Shown: piece after piece, positions 7,227 to 16,309 of the stretch
How positions within the stretch are numbered: the first letter of the stretch is position 1
How the letters are laid out: the number at the start of each line of letters is the position of its first letter
DNA from: Xaviernesmea oryzae
Lineage (GTDB): Bacteria > Pseudomonadota > Alphaproteobacteria > Rhizobiales > Rhizobiaceae
Assembly: GCF_900109605.1 (NCBI RefSeq)
Contig: NZ_FOAM01000005.1
Coordinates: 1-64,000, forward strand
Direction of reading: 5' to 3'
DNA: 64,000 nt
Notes under the pieces: generated by a model
Told to the model about the DNA's origin: nothing
The model's input: the letters and a program-made list of their open reading frames with translations, nothing else
Databases searched by the model: none
Made by a program: the position numbers and the translations under genes

Positions 7227-8351
7227 TCAGCCGCCGGCGAGTTTGCTCTCTCCGGCGGCATTTCTGCGTTGTGCGGAACGGGGTGAGGCGGTGGTGCTGC
7301 GGACCACGACAGGCCCGTCCACCTTGATCGTCATCGGCCGGATGGTCTTTCCATGCACCGCCATGTCGATGAGAAGTTCGGCGGCCTTCGATCCCATTTC
7401 GTAGTTCGGCAGCACGATCGTCGTCAGAGGCGGGTGGGTGTAGCGCGCCAGCTCCTGATCGTCATAGCCCATGATCGACAGGTCGTGCGGGACGCGAAAG
7501 CCGCGTTCCGTCGCTGCCTCCAAGGCGCCGATGGCCATCAGGTCGTTGCCGCAGAGAAGGGCGCTTGGCGGATCGGGCAGCGAAAGGAGATCGAGCGCTG
7601 CCTCGTAGCCGCGTAGTGGCAGCCAATCGCCATTGCGCAACAAGGCGGGGTCGAAGGCGATATCGGCGGTGGCCAGCGCCTGCTTGTAGCCCTTCAGGCG
7701 GTCCATGGCCGCGTCCATCCACGGCTCGCCATTGATAAAGCCGATCCGCCGGTGTCCGAGCCCGGTCAAGTGGGCGGTCGCAGCGAAGCCGCCGGCAACC
7801 TCACCCGGCACGATCGCGGGCACCTGCCGCGCCTCGCCGACGCAGTTGAGCAGCACCGTTGGGATGCCGTGCAGGATCTCCGGCACCGTGACGCGTCGGG
7901 TAAAAATAGTGGCATAGATGACGCCGATGATCGCGGGATCTGAGGCGATGGCGCGCAGGATCGCGTCTTCCAGATCGTGATTCGACCGTGTTGCGTAGGT
8001 GGATACGAGAAAACCCTGTCCAAAAGCGTGGTCGCGCGCCCCATCCAGACTGATGACGGGATGCGGGCTGGTCGAGATTTCATCGACGATGAAGGCGATG
8101 GTCGTCTTGCGGGTCTCCGCCACCGGCATGGGATCATGGCGTGTGCCAGGCAATTGATAGCCGATTTTATGAGCAGCCTCGCGAACCTTCATCTGGGTTT
8201 CCGAGGAGATGCGTGCCCCGGTCATCTCATTGAGAACCAAGGAGACGCTGGATTGCGAGACGCCCGCGATGCGCGCCACATCGGTCATGGTCGGCCGCGT
8301 CGGGCGGCCGCGGCGCCGGCGTCCCAGATCGCCGTCTTTGACAGTCTCCAT
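7227..8351 (-). CDS. LacI-family transcriptional regulator (copy 2)
   Basis: 374 aa. A basic N-terminal extension (LGRRRRGRPTRP) precedes the helix-turn-helix PTMTDVARIAGVSQSSVSLV. The sensor domain ends with the conserved VPHDLSIMGYDDQELA block. It faces the PhyH gene tail to tail and is divergent from the YtfQ-like transporter operon, with CTAAT-type operator half-sites between (8391-8429). It most likely represses that transporter in the absence of its sugar. It is a clear paralogue of the regulator at 5184. Confidence 0.88.
   Translation of the reverse strand: METVKDGDLGRRRRGRPTRPTMTDVARIAGVSQSSVSLVLNEMTGARISSETQMKVREAAHKIGYQLPGTRHDPMPVAETRKTTIAFIVDEISTSPHPVISLDGARDHAFGQGFLVSTYATRSNHDLEDAILRAIASDPAIIGVIYATIFTRRVTVPEILHGIPTVLLNCVGEARQVPAIVPGEVAGGFAATAHLTGLGHRRIGFINGEPWMDAAMDRLKGYKQALATADIAFDPALLRNGDWLPLRGYEAALDLLSLPDPPSALLCGNDLMAIGALEAATERGFRVPHDLSIMGYDDQELARYTHPPLTTIVLPNYEMGSKAAELLIDMAVHGKTIRPMTIKVDGPVVVRSTTASPRSAQRRNAAGESKLAGG
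7230..7259. terminator. Hairpin between convergent PhyH and lacI genes
   Basis: GCCGCCGG (7230-7237) and CCGGCGGC (7252-7259) form a perfect 8-bp GC stem with a 14-base loop. It overlaps the last codons of the lacI gene and lies just beyond the PhyH stop, so it may end transcription in both directions. There is no clear T-run. Confidence 0.5.
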
Positions 8352-8390
8352 CGGCGTCCTCCCGCTGCGATGCGTCTTTCCCGATCAGCA

Positions 8391-8429
8391 TGCTAATAAT
8401 TTTCAGCTTGACTGTTAATATCATTAGCA
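8391..8429. promoter_or_regulatory. Candidate LacI operator region upstream of the CUT2 transporter
   Basis: TGCTAATAATT (8391-8401) and the imperfect palindrome TGTTAATATCATTAGCA (8413-8429) share the CTAAT half-site of the palindrome at 6308. They lie between the lacI start (8351) and the binding-protein start (8508). The spacing would allow repression of both divergent promoters. Confidence 0.55.
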
Positions 8430-8507
8430 ACAAATTGGCTGATGTGAAGCGCCTATCGCTCATGGCCGATCTGAGGAGGTCGGACCACTCTGGGAGGAGA
8501 AACCGAG

Positions 8508-9488
8508 ATGCCCGTATTCTCACGTCGCACATTCATTCTGGCGGCAAGCGCGCTTGGCGCGCTGTCGTTGGCTGGCACCGCTGCCGCCGAGGTTCCGGCG
8601 CTGAAGCAGAAGCAGACCTACAAGGTCGGCTTCGCGCAGACCGAGTCCAACAATCCCTGGCGCATCGCCCAGACCGACAGCATGAAGGCCGAGGCGGCAA
8701 AGCTCGGCTACCAGCTGGTCTATACCGATGCGGCCGGCTCAGCCGCCAAGCAGGTGGCCGACGTCAATTCGATGATCGCCCAGGGCGTCGACGTGATCTT
8801 CCTCGCTCCGCGCGAAGAAAAGCCGCTGATCCCCGCCGTCATGGCCGCCAAGAAAGCCGGTATCCCGGTCATCCTGCTCGACCGCAGTGTCGATCCGAAA
8901 CTGGCCAAGCCCGGCCAGGATTACCTGACCTTCATCGGCTCGGACTTCGTCAAGGAAGGCCAGCGCATGGCCGAATGGCTCGCCAAGAATGCCAATGGCA
9001 AGTCCAAGATCATCGAACTCGAGGGCACCACCGGCTCTTCGCCGGCCAACGACCGCAAGAAGGGTTTCGACGAGGCGATCAAGGCGGCCGGAAACTTCCA
9101 GATCGTCGCATCGCAGTCGGGCGATTTCGCCCGTGACAAGGGTCGCCAGGTTGCCGAAGCGCTGCTGCAGGCACATCCCGACGCCGATATCATCTATGCG
9201 CACAACGACGAGATGGCCATTGGCGCGATCTCGGCGATCGAAGCCGCCGGCAAGGTGCCGGGCAAGGACATCATGGTCCTGTCGATCGATGGCGGCAAGG
9301 AAGCGGTCGGCCTGGTTGCCGAAGGCAAGATCGCTGCTGTCGTCGAATGCAATCCGCGCTTCGGACCCAAGGCCTTCGAGACCATGGCGCGCTATGCCAA
9401 GGGCGAGAAGATCGAGCCCTGGGTGATCAACGACGACAAGTTCTATGACAGCACAAACGCCAAGGCGGAGCTTCCGAACGCCTATTGA
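8508..9488 (+). CDS. ytfQ: CUT2 sugar ABC transporter, periplasmic binding protein (YtfQ-like)
   Basis: 326 aa with an N-terminal signal peptide (RRTFILAASALGALSLAGTAAA, cleavage near residue 27) carrying a twin-arginine-like start. The mature part matches galactofuranose-binding YtfQ of E. coli in several blocks: NPWRIAQT, VDVIFLAPREE, ILLDRS, IELEGTTGSS, DRKKGFDEAI, SQSGDFARDKG and YAHNDEMAIGAI. It is followed by ATPase and two permeases in ytfR-ytfT-yjfF order, so the ligand may be galactofuranose or a related furanose; the true ligand is an inference. A strong hairpin follows the gene. Confidence 0.85.
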   Translation: MPVFSRRTFILAASALGALSLAGTAAAEVPALKQKQTYKVGFAQTESNNPWRIAQTDSMKAEAAKLGYQLVYTDAAGSAAKQVADVNSMIAQGVDVIFLAPREEKPLIPAVMAAKKAGIPVILLDRSVDPKLAKPGQDYLTFIGSDFVKEGQRMAEWLAKNANGKSKIIELEGTTGSSPANDRKKGFDEAIKAAGNFQIVASQSGDFARDKGRQVAEALLQAHPDADIIYAHNDEMAIGAISAIEAAGKVPGKDIMVLSIDGGKEAVGLVAEGKIAAVVECNPRFGPKAFETMARYAKGEKIEPWVINDDKFYDSTNAKAELPNAY

Positions 9489-9500
9489 GTGCAGCCCGTG

Positions 9501-9533
9501 CATGCCCGGCGCCAAGAATTTGCGCCGGGCATG
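9501..9533 (+). terminator. Hairpin after the binding-protein gene (attenuator or mRNA 3'-end stabiliser)
   Basis: A perfect 12-bp stem (9501-9512 with 9522-9533, CATGCCCGGCGC and its complement) with a 9-base loop is followed by a weakly T-rich GATTTCTC. Its position between the binding-protein and ATPase genes suggests partial termination or protection of the binding-protein mRNA, giving excess binding protein. Confidence 0.65.
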
Positions 9534-9699
9534 GATTTCTCTAGCCTGGCTGGAACGAGGTCGTCAGCCAGTCGCGCAGGACAAGACGCATAAGGTGCCT
9601 CGTCCTCGGCCCGGGTTCACCCGAGGCTGCTTCGATTACACGCGCTTGAGAGCGCCGGTCCGATACCGTCGGATCGCGTGGCGCTCAAGAAGGAGCCAC

Positions 9700-11193
9700 A
9701 TGCTGTTGTCCATCCAAAACCTCTCGAAATCCTTTGCCGGCGTTGCCGCCCTTCGCGGCGCATCGCTCGAGATGGCCGATGGCGAGATCATGGCGCTGGT
9801 CGGCCAGAACGGCGCAGGAAAATCGACGCTGATCAAGATCCTCACTGGCGCTTACCGGCTGGACGAGGGCCAAATTTCCTTTGCGGGACGCGATGTTTCC
9901 TTCTCCTCGCCGGCGGAAAGCCAGAAAGCCGGCATCGCGACGATCTATCAGGAGATCAACCTCGCCGCCCAGCGATCGGTTGCCGAGAACATTTATCTCG
10001 GTCGCGAACCGAGACGGTTCGGCTTTCTCGATCATCGCGGGATGCGCGAAGGCGCGCGCCAGGTGCTCCAGGACTTCAAGCTCGACATCGACGTGACCAG
10101 GCCGGTGGCGCATTTCAATGCGGCCACGCGGCAGATGGTGGCCATTGCCCGCTCCGTCACGCAGCAGGCCAAGCTTCTGATCATGGATGAGCCGACCTCC
10201 TCTCTCGACGAGCGTGAGGTCGCTGTCTTGTTCGAAACGATCCGCACGTTGAAGCGCAGCGGCGTCGGGGTGATCTTCATCGGCCACCGGCTGGACGAAC
10301 TTTACGCGCTGTGCAACCGGGTGACGATCATGCGCGATGGCCAGACGGTCGCGGTCGGCGCGATGGGCGACATGCCGAAGATGGAGCTTGTCCGTCATAT
10401 GCTCGGCCGTGAGCTTGCCGCGTTCGAAGCACTGGGAAAAAGCGCCGATCAACAGGCCGAACGACCGCTGCGGCTGGAGTTGCAAGGGGCGGGCTCGGGC
10501 CTCAGGGTGCGCAATGTCGATCTGACCGTGCGGGAGGGCGAAATCTCCGGCCTTGCCGGTCTTTTGGGCTCGGGGCGAAGCGAAACGGCGCGGATCATCT
10601 TTGGCATGGACAGGCTGGAGCGCGGCACCATGCGGATGTCCGGGGCAGGGCGCACATACGATGAGCCGGCCGAGGCGATCGCCGATGGCATCGGTCTCGT
10701 ATCCGAGGACCGGAAGGTCGATGGCATCGTGCCGGACATGAGCATCCGGGAGAACATGACGCTGGCGCTGCTGCCGAAACTCAGGCGGGCCGGCATCGTC
10801 GACCGCGCGCGCGAAGACGAGATCGTGCAGCGCTTCATCAAAGCGCTGCGGATCAAATGCGCCTCGGCCGACCAGCCGATCAAGGAGCTTTCCGGGGGCA
10901 ATCAGCAGAAGGTGCTTCTGGCCCGCTGGCTATGCACCGACCCCAAGGTGCTGATCGTCGATGAGCCGACACGTGGCATCGATATCGGCGCGAAATCCGA
11001 AATTCTCAAACTTCTACGGTCGCTAGCCGATGAAGGGCTGAGCGTCCTGATGATCTCTTCCGAGCTTGAGGAACTCCTCGCCGCGGCGGACAGGATCACG
11101 GTTCTCAGCGATGGGGCCTCCGTCGCAGTGCTGCCAAGACAGGCCATGTCCGAGAAAGCGCTGCTTGCAGCCATGGCGCATCAGGTGGACTGA
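9700..11193 (+). CDS. ytfR: CUT2 sugar ABC transporter ATP-binding protein (YtfR-like)
   Basis: 497 aa from ATG 9700, preceded by AAGGAG; an upstream in-frame extension has no ABC homology. It has two ABC domains as in RbsA/MglA/YtfR. The first has Walker A GQNGAGKST and Walker B LLIMDEPTS. The second half lacks a classical Walker A (LLGSGRSET) but keeps signature LSGGNQQK and Walker B VLIVDEPTRGIDIG, as is normal for this class. It energises the transporter with the two downstream permeases. The permease start follows the stop by one base. Confidence 0.9.
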   Translation: MLLSIQNLSKSFAGVAALRGASLEMADGEIMALVGQNGAGKSTLIKILTGAYRLDEGQISFAGRDVSFSSPAESQKAGIATIYQEINLAAQRSVAENIYLGREPRRFGFLDHRGMREGARQVLQDFKLDIDVTRPVAHFNAATRQMVAIARSVTQQAKLLIMDEPTSSLDEREVAVLFETIRTLKRSGVGVIFIGHRLDELYALCNRVTIMRDGQTVAVGAMGDMPKMELVRHMLGRELAAFEALGKSADQQAERPLRLELQGAGSGLRVRNVDLTVREGEISGLAGLLGSGRSETARIIFGMDRLERGTMRMSGAGRTYDEPAEAIADGIGLVSEDRKVDGIVPDMSIRENMTLALLPKLRRAGIVDRAREDEIVQRFIKALRIKCASADQPIKELSGGNQQKVLLARWLCTDPKVLIVDEPTRGIDIGAKSEILKLLRSLADEGLSVLMISSELEELLAAADRITVLSDGASVAVLPRQAMSEKALLAAMAHQVD

Positions 11194-11194
11194 C

Positions 11195-12196
11195 ATGACG
11201 ATCACCGACACATCCTCCGCCGCGCCGACCGTGCGCAAGCTTTCGTCCCTGCAGCTCGCCAGCCGCTATGGCACGATGCTGGCGCTGCTTCTGCTCATCC
11301 TCTTCAATCTGGCGATGACGCCGAACTTCCTGTCCTGGCAGACGGTCAACGTCAACCTGACCCAGGTGGCAGCAATCGTCATCGTGGCGACGGGCATGAC
11401 GCTGGTGATTGCCACCGGCGGCATCGATCTCTCGGTCGGCTCGCTGATGGCGATTTCGGGTGCCGTCGCGCCCATGATCTTTCTCGACACTCTTGTTCCG
11501 ATTGCCGACCCGGTTCTGGCGGTCGCGCTTGCCTTCGTGCTGCCGATCCTGGTGACCATGGCCTTCGGCTGGTTCAACGGCATGCTGGTGACGCGCTACG
11601 CCATCCAGCCGATCGTCGCCACCCTGGTGCTGTTCATTGCCGGGCGCGGCATCGCGCAGGTCATCACCAACGGCAATTTGCAGGTCTTCAAGAATCCTGG
11701 CTTCCAGTTCATCGCCATGGGACAGATTGCCGGCATTCCGGCGCAGGTCGCGCTGATGCTCGTGGTGGCTGCCGCCGCCTTTGCGGTCATGCGCTATACC
11801 ATGTTCGGCCGCCAGGTTCTGGCAGTCGGCGGTAACGAGAAGGCCGCCCGGCTTGCCGGCATTCCTGTCCGGCGCATCAAGATCCTCGTCTACGTCATCT
11901 CCGGCGCGCTGGCTGGTCTCGCGGGCCTGGTCGTGGTGGCGCGCAATTCGGCGAGCGACGCCAATCTCGTCGGGCTCGGCATGGAGCTGGATGCCATCGC
12001 CGCCGTTGCCGTCGGTGGATCGCTGTTGTCAGGCGGGCGCGCCAACATCATCGGGACGCTGCTCGGCGCGCTCGTCATCCAGCTGGTCCGCTACACGCTG
12101 CTGGCCAATGGCGTGCCCGACGCCGCTGCGCTTGTCGTCAAGGCCGGGCTGATCGTGCTGGCGGTCTATGTTCAACAGCGGGCGGACCGCAGCTAG
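11195..12196 (+). CDS. ytfT: CUT2 sugar ABC transporter permease (YtfT-like)
   Basis: 333 aa from the ATG immediately after the ATPase stop. It is a multi-span RbsC-family membrane protein. The block MTLVIATGGIDLSVGSLMAI is nearly identical to E. coli YtfT, and AVGGNEKAARLAGI and LELDAIAAVAVGG-type sequence follow. It forms the membrane channel together with the YjfF-like permease encoded next. Confidence 0.88.
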   Translation: MTITDTSSAAPTVRKLSSLQLASRYGTMLALLLLILFNLAMTPNFLSWQTVNVNLTQVAAIVIVATGMTLVIATGGIDLSVGSLMAISGAVAPMIFLDTLVPIADPVLAVALAFVLPILVTMAFGWFNGMLVTRYAIQPIVATLVLFIAGRGIAQVITNGNLQVFKNPGFQFIAMGQIAGIPAQVALMLVVAAAAFAVMRYTMFGRQVLAVGGNEKAARLAGIPVRRIKILVYVISGALAGLAGLVVVARNSASDANLVGLGMELDAIAAVAVGGSLLSGGRANIIGTLLGALVIQLVRYTLLANGVPDAAALVVKAGLIVLAVYVQQRADRS

Positions 12197-12207
12197 GGGC
12201 TTGAGCC

Positions 12208-13191
12208 ATGTTTTCCGCACTCCTCCGTCCAAAATCCGCCGGCGACCTCGCACGTCTCGGTGTGCTGCTCGCTCTGGCGGCGCTGATCCTTTTCGGCGCG
12301 CTACGGTATGACAATTTCATCTCGCCCTTCAACATATTGAGCTGCCTGCGCTATAATTCCATGTTCGCGTTGATCGCGCTTGGCATGTGCTTCGTTATCA
12401 TCACCGGCGGCATCGATCTTTCGGTCGGCGGCGTGGCCGCGCTGGCAAGCGTCGTCTCGGCCTTTGCCTCGCCATATGGCTGGGCGGCGGGCATGGCGGC
12501 GGGCATGGCCGCAGGGCTCGCTTTCGGTCTGCTCAATGGCTTCATGATCACCGGCATGCGCATTCAGCCCTTCATCGCCACCTTGGCGGCGATGCTGGCG
12601 TCTTATGGCCTGGCGCTTCTTCTTGCCGACAACCAGTCTGTTTCCGTCTCCTACGACACCGCCTTCACCATGATCGGCCAGGAAGACCTTCTCGGCTTTC
12701 CCATTCCGGCCTGGATCGCGCTGTTCGCCTTTGTCATCGGCTGGGTGTTTCTCGAACGCCTGCCGGCCGGACGCCATGTGCTGGCCGTGGGCGATGGCGA
12801 GGCAACGGCGCTGCTGATGGGCCTGAAGGTCAGGCGCATCGTCTTTTTCGTCTATGCAGCCTCGGGTCTCCTGGCGGGACTCGCCGGGACGATTCTTGCC
12901 GCCCAGTTCGGCGCGGGGCAGCCGACGGAAGGCGTCGGCTGGGAACTCTTCGCCATCGCCTCCGTGGTCGTCGGCGGAACGCTTCTGACCGGTGGGGCCG
13001 GATCGGTCGGCGCGACGCTGGCGGGCGTGCTGCTGCTCGGCATGGTCTTCAACGTGCTGAACTTCGAAAATGGCCTCGGCTGGATCTCGCTTTCGGCCTA
13101 TTGGCAATCGGTCATCCGTGGTCTGTTCCTCTTGGTCGTGGTCATCCTCCAGGCGCGCATCTCCGCACGCTCGCCTCGAGAGGCGAGTTGA
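12208..13191 (+). CDS. yjfF: CUT2 sugar ABC transporter permease (YjfF-like)
   Basis: 327 aa, last gene of the transporter operon, starting 11 bases after the ytfT-like stop. Family features include MCFVIITGGIDLSVGGVAAL, the AVGDGEATALLMGLKVRR loop and a SVVVGGTLLTGGAGSVGATL segment. About eight to ten hydrophobic spans are visible. Like E. coli YtfT-YjfF, two non-identical permeases are encoded, which argues for a YtfQRT-YjfF-class system rather than an Rbs-type homodimer. Confidence 0.87.
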   Translation: MFSALLRPKSAGDLARLGVLLALAALILFGALRYDNFISPFNILSCLRYNSMFALIALGMCFVIITGGIDLSVGGVAALASVVSAFASPYGWAAGMAAGMAAGLAFGLLNGFMITGMRIQPFIATLAAMLASYGLALLLADNQSVSVSYDTAFTMIGQEDLLGFPIPAWIALFAFVIGWVFLERLPAGRHVLAVGDGEATALLMGLKVRRIVFFVYAASGLLAGLAGTILAAQFGAGQPTEGVGWELFAIASVVVGGTLLTGGAGSVGATLAGVLLLGMVFNVLNFENGLGWISLSAYWQSVIRGLFLLVVVILQARISARSPREAS

Positions 13192-13236
13192 CCGTCATCT
13201 GATCGGACGGGCTGGCGTTAAGCCACTCGGCGGAGA

Positions 13237-13266
13237 AAGCCCCAACAGCCGAAAGCGCCGGGGCTT
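13237..13266. terminator. Stem-loop between convergent transporter and reductase genes
   Basis: AAGCCCC (13237-13243) pairs with GGGGCTT (13260-13266), with a smaller internal GC pairing in the loop. On the minus strand the stem is followed by TCTCC. It lies between the ends of two convergent genes and may terminate both. Confidence 0.5.
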
Positions 13267-13276
13267 CCAGCTGCCT

Positions 13277-14305
13277 CTACAATTCCACGAGAACCACACC
13301 CTTCAATTTTCCGCTGCAGGCTTCATGCAGGGCTTTCGGCGCGTTCTCGATGCCCTTGAAAACCGTGCTGGCGAAATGAAGGTTAGAGCCGCGCTCCCAC
13401 AGCCATGTGATCCAGTCATCGAAAGCGGCCGCCCCATCCCGGTCGGCGCTGTAGCCGCGCATTCTGATGTCTTTCAGGATCATCTGGAACGAGTCGATTT
13501 TGGCCGGAGCGACAATGCTGGAGTGGCTGTCGTTTAATTCCGCGGTAAGCGCGCCGAGCAGCACGAAACGCGCACCGTCCCGCGCCCGCGCAAAAGCCGC
13601 CTCAAGTTGTTCCCCACCGACCATATCGACGAAGACGTCGATGCCGTCAGGCGCGACCTGAGAAAGCTGACTGGCGATCGGCCCCTGACCGCGCAGTACG
13701 ACGGCGTCATAACCGAGTTCGGCTTTCATCCACGCTGCCTTGTCTTGCGTGCTGGTGCTTCCGATCACCTTGGAGGCGCCGAGTTTGCGCCCGATCTGCC
13801 CCGCCATCGAACCAATCGCCCCGGCGCCACTGGACACGAAGACCGTGTCGCCCGGTCGAACCTCCACGCCACGGGTCAGCGCGGCATAAGCAGTCCAGCC
13901 ATGGCCGAGCAAGGCGGCGGGATCCATCCGCCTGGGTGGCAGAGCGGTGCAGGATCCGGCACTGACCACGGCATAATCGCGCCAACCGAGCGGATGCAGA
14001 ACGAAATCGCCTGGATGGAACGGGCTGTCGGGCGGGCAGGAGACGACCTCGCCGATCGCCCCGTCCGCCAGCGTATCGCCCGGCTTCAATGTCGGAATGG
14101 GAATGCCCTCGACGGCCTGCGCGTCCGGGCTGGCCATCAGCCGCGTGGAGATCGACACGCGGAACCAGCGATTGCGCAGAAGGAGTTCGCCGGGGCCGGG
14201 GCTCGGCAGAGCCATCTCAACGATCTCAAGATTTTCCGGCAGGAAGATCGGTCCCGGATGCGAAGCCAGCCTGACTTCCCGATGCGTGGCCTGGTGATGT
14301 GTCAT
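13277..14305 (-). CDS. NADP-dependent oxidoreductase, zinc-free MDR family (CurA-like)
   Basis: 342 aa from ATG 14305 (MTHHQATHREV); an ATG 48 bases upstream is possible. The protein has the layout of zinc-independent medium-chain reductases such as CurA/leukotriene B4 dehydrogenase: N-terminal LPSPGPGELLLRNRWFRVS, DGAIGEVV, GHGWTAYAAL, the nucleotide-binding VFVSSGAGAIGSMAGQIGR (about residue 150), and DVFVDMVGGEQLE. No structural-zinc cysteine cluster is seen. Members reduce activated C=C bonds with NADPH. It is divergent from an MFS/DoxX/TetR group across two palindromes, so it is probably under the TetR regulator and part of a response to a reactive or foreign compound. Confidence 0.82.
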   Translation of the reverse strand: MTHHQATHREVRLASHPGPIFLPENLEIVEMALPSPGPGELLLRNRWFRVSISTRLMASPDAQAVEGIPIPTLKPGDTLADGAIGEVVSCPPDSPFHPGDFVLHPLGWRDYAVVSAGSCTALPPRRMDPAALLGHGWTAYAALTRGVEVRPGDTVFVSSGAGAIGSMAGQIGRKLGASKVIGSTSTQDKAAWMKAELGYDAVVLRGQGPIASQLSQVAPDGIDVFVDMVGGEQLEAAFARARDGARFVLLGALTAELNDSHSSIVAPAKIDSFQMILKDIRMRGYSADRDGAAAFDDWITWLWERGSNLHFASTVFKGIENAPKALHEACSGKLKGVVLVEL

Positions 14306-14517
14306 CTCGTCTACTTTCTTCGGGCAAGCATGCGTCCAGGCGACCGCGGGCATGAGGTGCGCGCGACTTGGGGCGGCATGCGGTTAAAGGGTCATTTCGC
14401 ACAGCGTGATGCCGGCGTGCGCCATGGGCCACAGCGGAACTTCTTGGAGAGGCGCAACGACAAAAGCCGGCAGGCTTGTCCGCTTCAAGCGCCCGCTCTC
14501 CATCAACAAATATTAAA

Positions 14518-14589
14518 TGACCGGCGGTCAGTCAATATGCTATAGCACTAAAAATCTTGTGATATGTGATATTGACTGACTGACAGTCA
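14518..14589. promoter_or_regulatory. Pair of 13-bp palindromes, candidate TetR-family operators
   Basis: TGACCGGCGGTCA (14518-14530) and TGACTGACAGTCA (14577-14589) are both TGAC...GTCA palindromes. An additional inverted pair, TCAGTCAATAT (14528-14538) and ATATTGACTGA (14569-14579), encloses an AT-rich core that should hold the divergent promoters. The sites lie between the reductase (start 14305) and MFS (start 14704) genes; the TetR-type gene at 16623 is the natural candidate regulator. Confidence 0.68.
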
Positions 14590-14703
14590 TTAATTAGAGG
14601 AAGGTCAAGTTCGGCTCTGGAAAATGGCGTTGCCGAATGCGCCAAGCCCCTGGAAAGCCGAGCGCTTGGATCTATCCACTTTGGACATTTGGAAAACACG
14701 CCC

Positions 14704-15903
14704 ATGCAAAAGCCCGCCTTCGATGCATCTGCCGCCAAGCCGAGCCATCTTGCCGTCATCATTGCCTTCGTCCTCGTTTGCCTCAATCTGCGGATCGTCT
14801 ATGGCGGGATAGGCCCGCTGCTGCCCTACATGGCTCTGGATCCGGTCGTTGTCAGCGCGCTGACGGCTTTCCCGCCGCTGTGCATGGGTCTTTTCGCGCC
14901 GTTCGGCGCGATCTTCGCCAAACAGCTCGGCGAAGAGCGTGCGCTGTTTCTGTCCATTGTTCTCCTGACGGCTGGGATCGTCATCCGCTCCTTGGGCTCG
15001 GCCGAAGCGCTGCTGGCGGGAACGGTGGTTGCCAGTATCGGTATTGCCGCGCTCAACGTGCTAACGCCTGTGTTCATCCGGCAGAACTTCGAGCCACGCC
15101 GCATCGGCGTGATGATGGGGGTCTATGCGATGATGATGGGCGTCGGCGGCGGGCTGATGGCGGCACTGGCAGTGCCCCTCTATCATGCAGCCGGAGGCTC
15201 CTGGACGGTCGCGCTCGGAAGCGCGGCTGTACCCGCCGTGTTGGCGCTTGCAGCGCTGGCGCCGCTGCTGGGTGTATCAAGCAAACCCGTCCACGTCAGC
15301 GGACCCAGCCAGCCCTGGCATTGGCTTCTTCGCCATCCCACCGCATGGAGCATCGTCGCCTTCTTCGGCATTCATTGCCTGGTCTTCTACGTCGTTCTGT
15401 CCTGGCTGCCGGCGATTTACGTCGACAAGGGCGCACCGCCGACGGCGGCGGGCATTGATCTGGCCGTGAGCATGGTGGGAATTTCCGTCGGCGGCTTTGT
15501 CGGGCCGACGCTTGCCGCCCGCCGGCGCGACCATCGCCTGCACATTCTCGGCAGCATCGTGCTCAGTATCGTGGGTATTCTCGGCGTTCTGCTGGCCCCG
15601 GCCGTTAGCGGCCCGCTCTGGTCGATCATTCTCGGCTCGGGCATGGGCGCGGGACTGGCCATTCCGGGCGTACTCTACGCCAAGCGGACCGCTGACCGGC
15701 ATCATATGGCGCAGCTTTCCGGCATGGTGCAGACCTTCGGCTATCCGATTGCCGCGACAGGGCCGGTGATCGCGGCCGCCCTGCATGGCTGGAGCGGTGG
15801 CTGGACTTGGCCCCTGGGCTTCGTCCTCGTGCTCTTGGCTGTCAACGGCATCATCGGCCTGCGCGGCGGACGCGATCACATCATCGGCGGCGAGGGTCAG
15901 TGA
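14704..15903 (+). CDS. MFS transporter, CynX/NimT-like
   Basis: 399 aa from ATG 14704. About twelve hydrophobic segments are visible, starting at AVIIAFVLVCLNLRIVYGG. The pattern LNLRIVYGGIGPLLP and the MGVYAMMMGVGGGL loop fit the cyanate/nitroimidazole permease branch (CynX) of the major facilitator superfamily. Direction and substrate are unknown; co-regulation with a C=C reductase and a TetR regulator suggests export or import of a small toxic organic compound. The DoxX-like gene starts directly after its stop. Confidence 0.82.
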   Translation: MQKPAFDASAAKPSHLAVIIAFVLVCLNLRIVYGGIGPLLPYMALDPVVVSALTAFPPLCMGLFAPFGAIFAKQLGEERALFLSIVLLTAGIVIRSLGSAEALLAGTVVASIGIAALNVLTPVFIRQNFEPRRIGVMMGVYAMMMGVGGGLMAALAVPLYHAAGGSWTVALGSAAVPAVLALAALAPLLGVSSKPVHVSGPSQPWHWLLRHPTAWSIVAFFGIHCLVFYVVLSWLPAIYVDKGAPPTAAGIDLAVSMVGISVGGFVGPTLAARRRDHRLHILGSIVLSIVGILGVLLAPAVSGPLWSIILGSGMGAGLAIPGVLYAKRTADRHHMAQLSGMVQTFGYPIAATGPVIAAALHGWSGGWTWPLGFVLVLLAVNGIIGLRGGRDHIIGGEGQ

Positions 15904-15904
15904 C

Positions 15905-16309
15905 ATGAGCCAAGCCGATTTCCCGGCCCTTTTTGCAATGGCCCATTCCAGCGCGGTTTTACTGCTCGCGCGCATGTTGCTCACCTTCGTCTTCTGGTCG
16001 GACGCGCTGCTCCAGCTGATGGCGTTCAAGACCTATTCGCGGGCGCTGGAACGGTTCGGCCTCAAACCGGGATGGGCATTCAACATGGCAACGATGATCT
16101 TCAAGATCGCCATGTCGCTGATGATCGTCCTCGATGATCACGCGTGGATAGCGGTCACAGCGCTGTCGGTCTTCGTCCTTGCGACCATCCCGATCGCGCA
16201 TGCTTTCTGGGGGAAGAGCGGGGAGGCGGCGTTCATTGCCCGCAACTTCGCCTTGGAGCATATGTCCCTCATCGGCGGATTGCTGATGGCAGGCATGCTG
16301 TCAGGGTGA
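15905..16309 (+). CDS. DoxX-family membrane protein
   Basis: 134 aa with four hydrophobic segments (LLARMLLTFVFWSDAL, MIFKIAMSLMIVL, ITALSV-type and LIGGLLMAGML). DoxX proteins are small inner-membrane proteins linked to oxidative or thiol stress, with no settled catalytic role. The start is at 15905, one base after the MFS stop, so the two are co-transcribed. The function is inferred from family and context only. Confidence 0.75.
   Translation: MSQADFPALFAMAHSSAVLLLARMLLTFVFWSDALLQLMAFKTYSRALERFGLKPGWAFNMATMIFKIAMSLMIVLDDHAWIAVTALSVFVLATIPIAHAFWGKSGEAAFIARNFALEHMSLIGGLLMAGMLSG

Noticed and set aside
14637..15458. Overlapping plus-strand frame of 273 codons across the MFS gene
   Set aside because: The MFS frame has clear hydrophobic spans and a family pattern; the overlapping frame is Arg-rich and non-hydrophobic.
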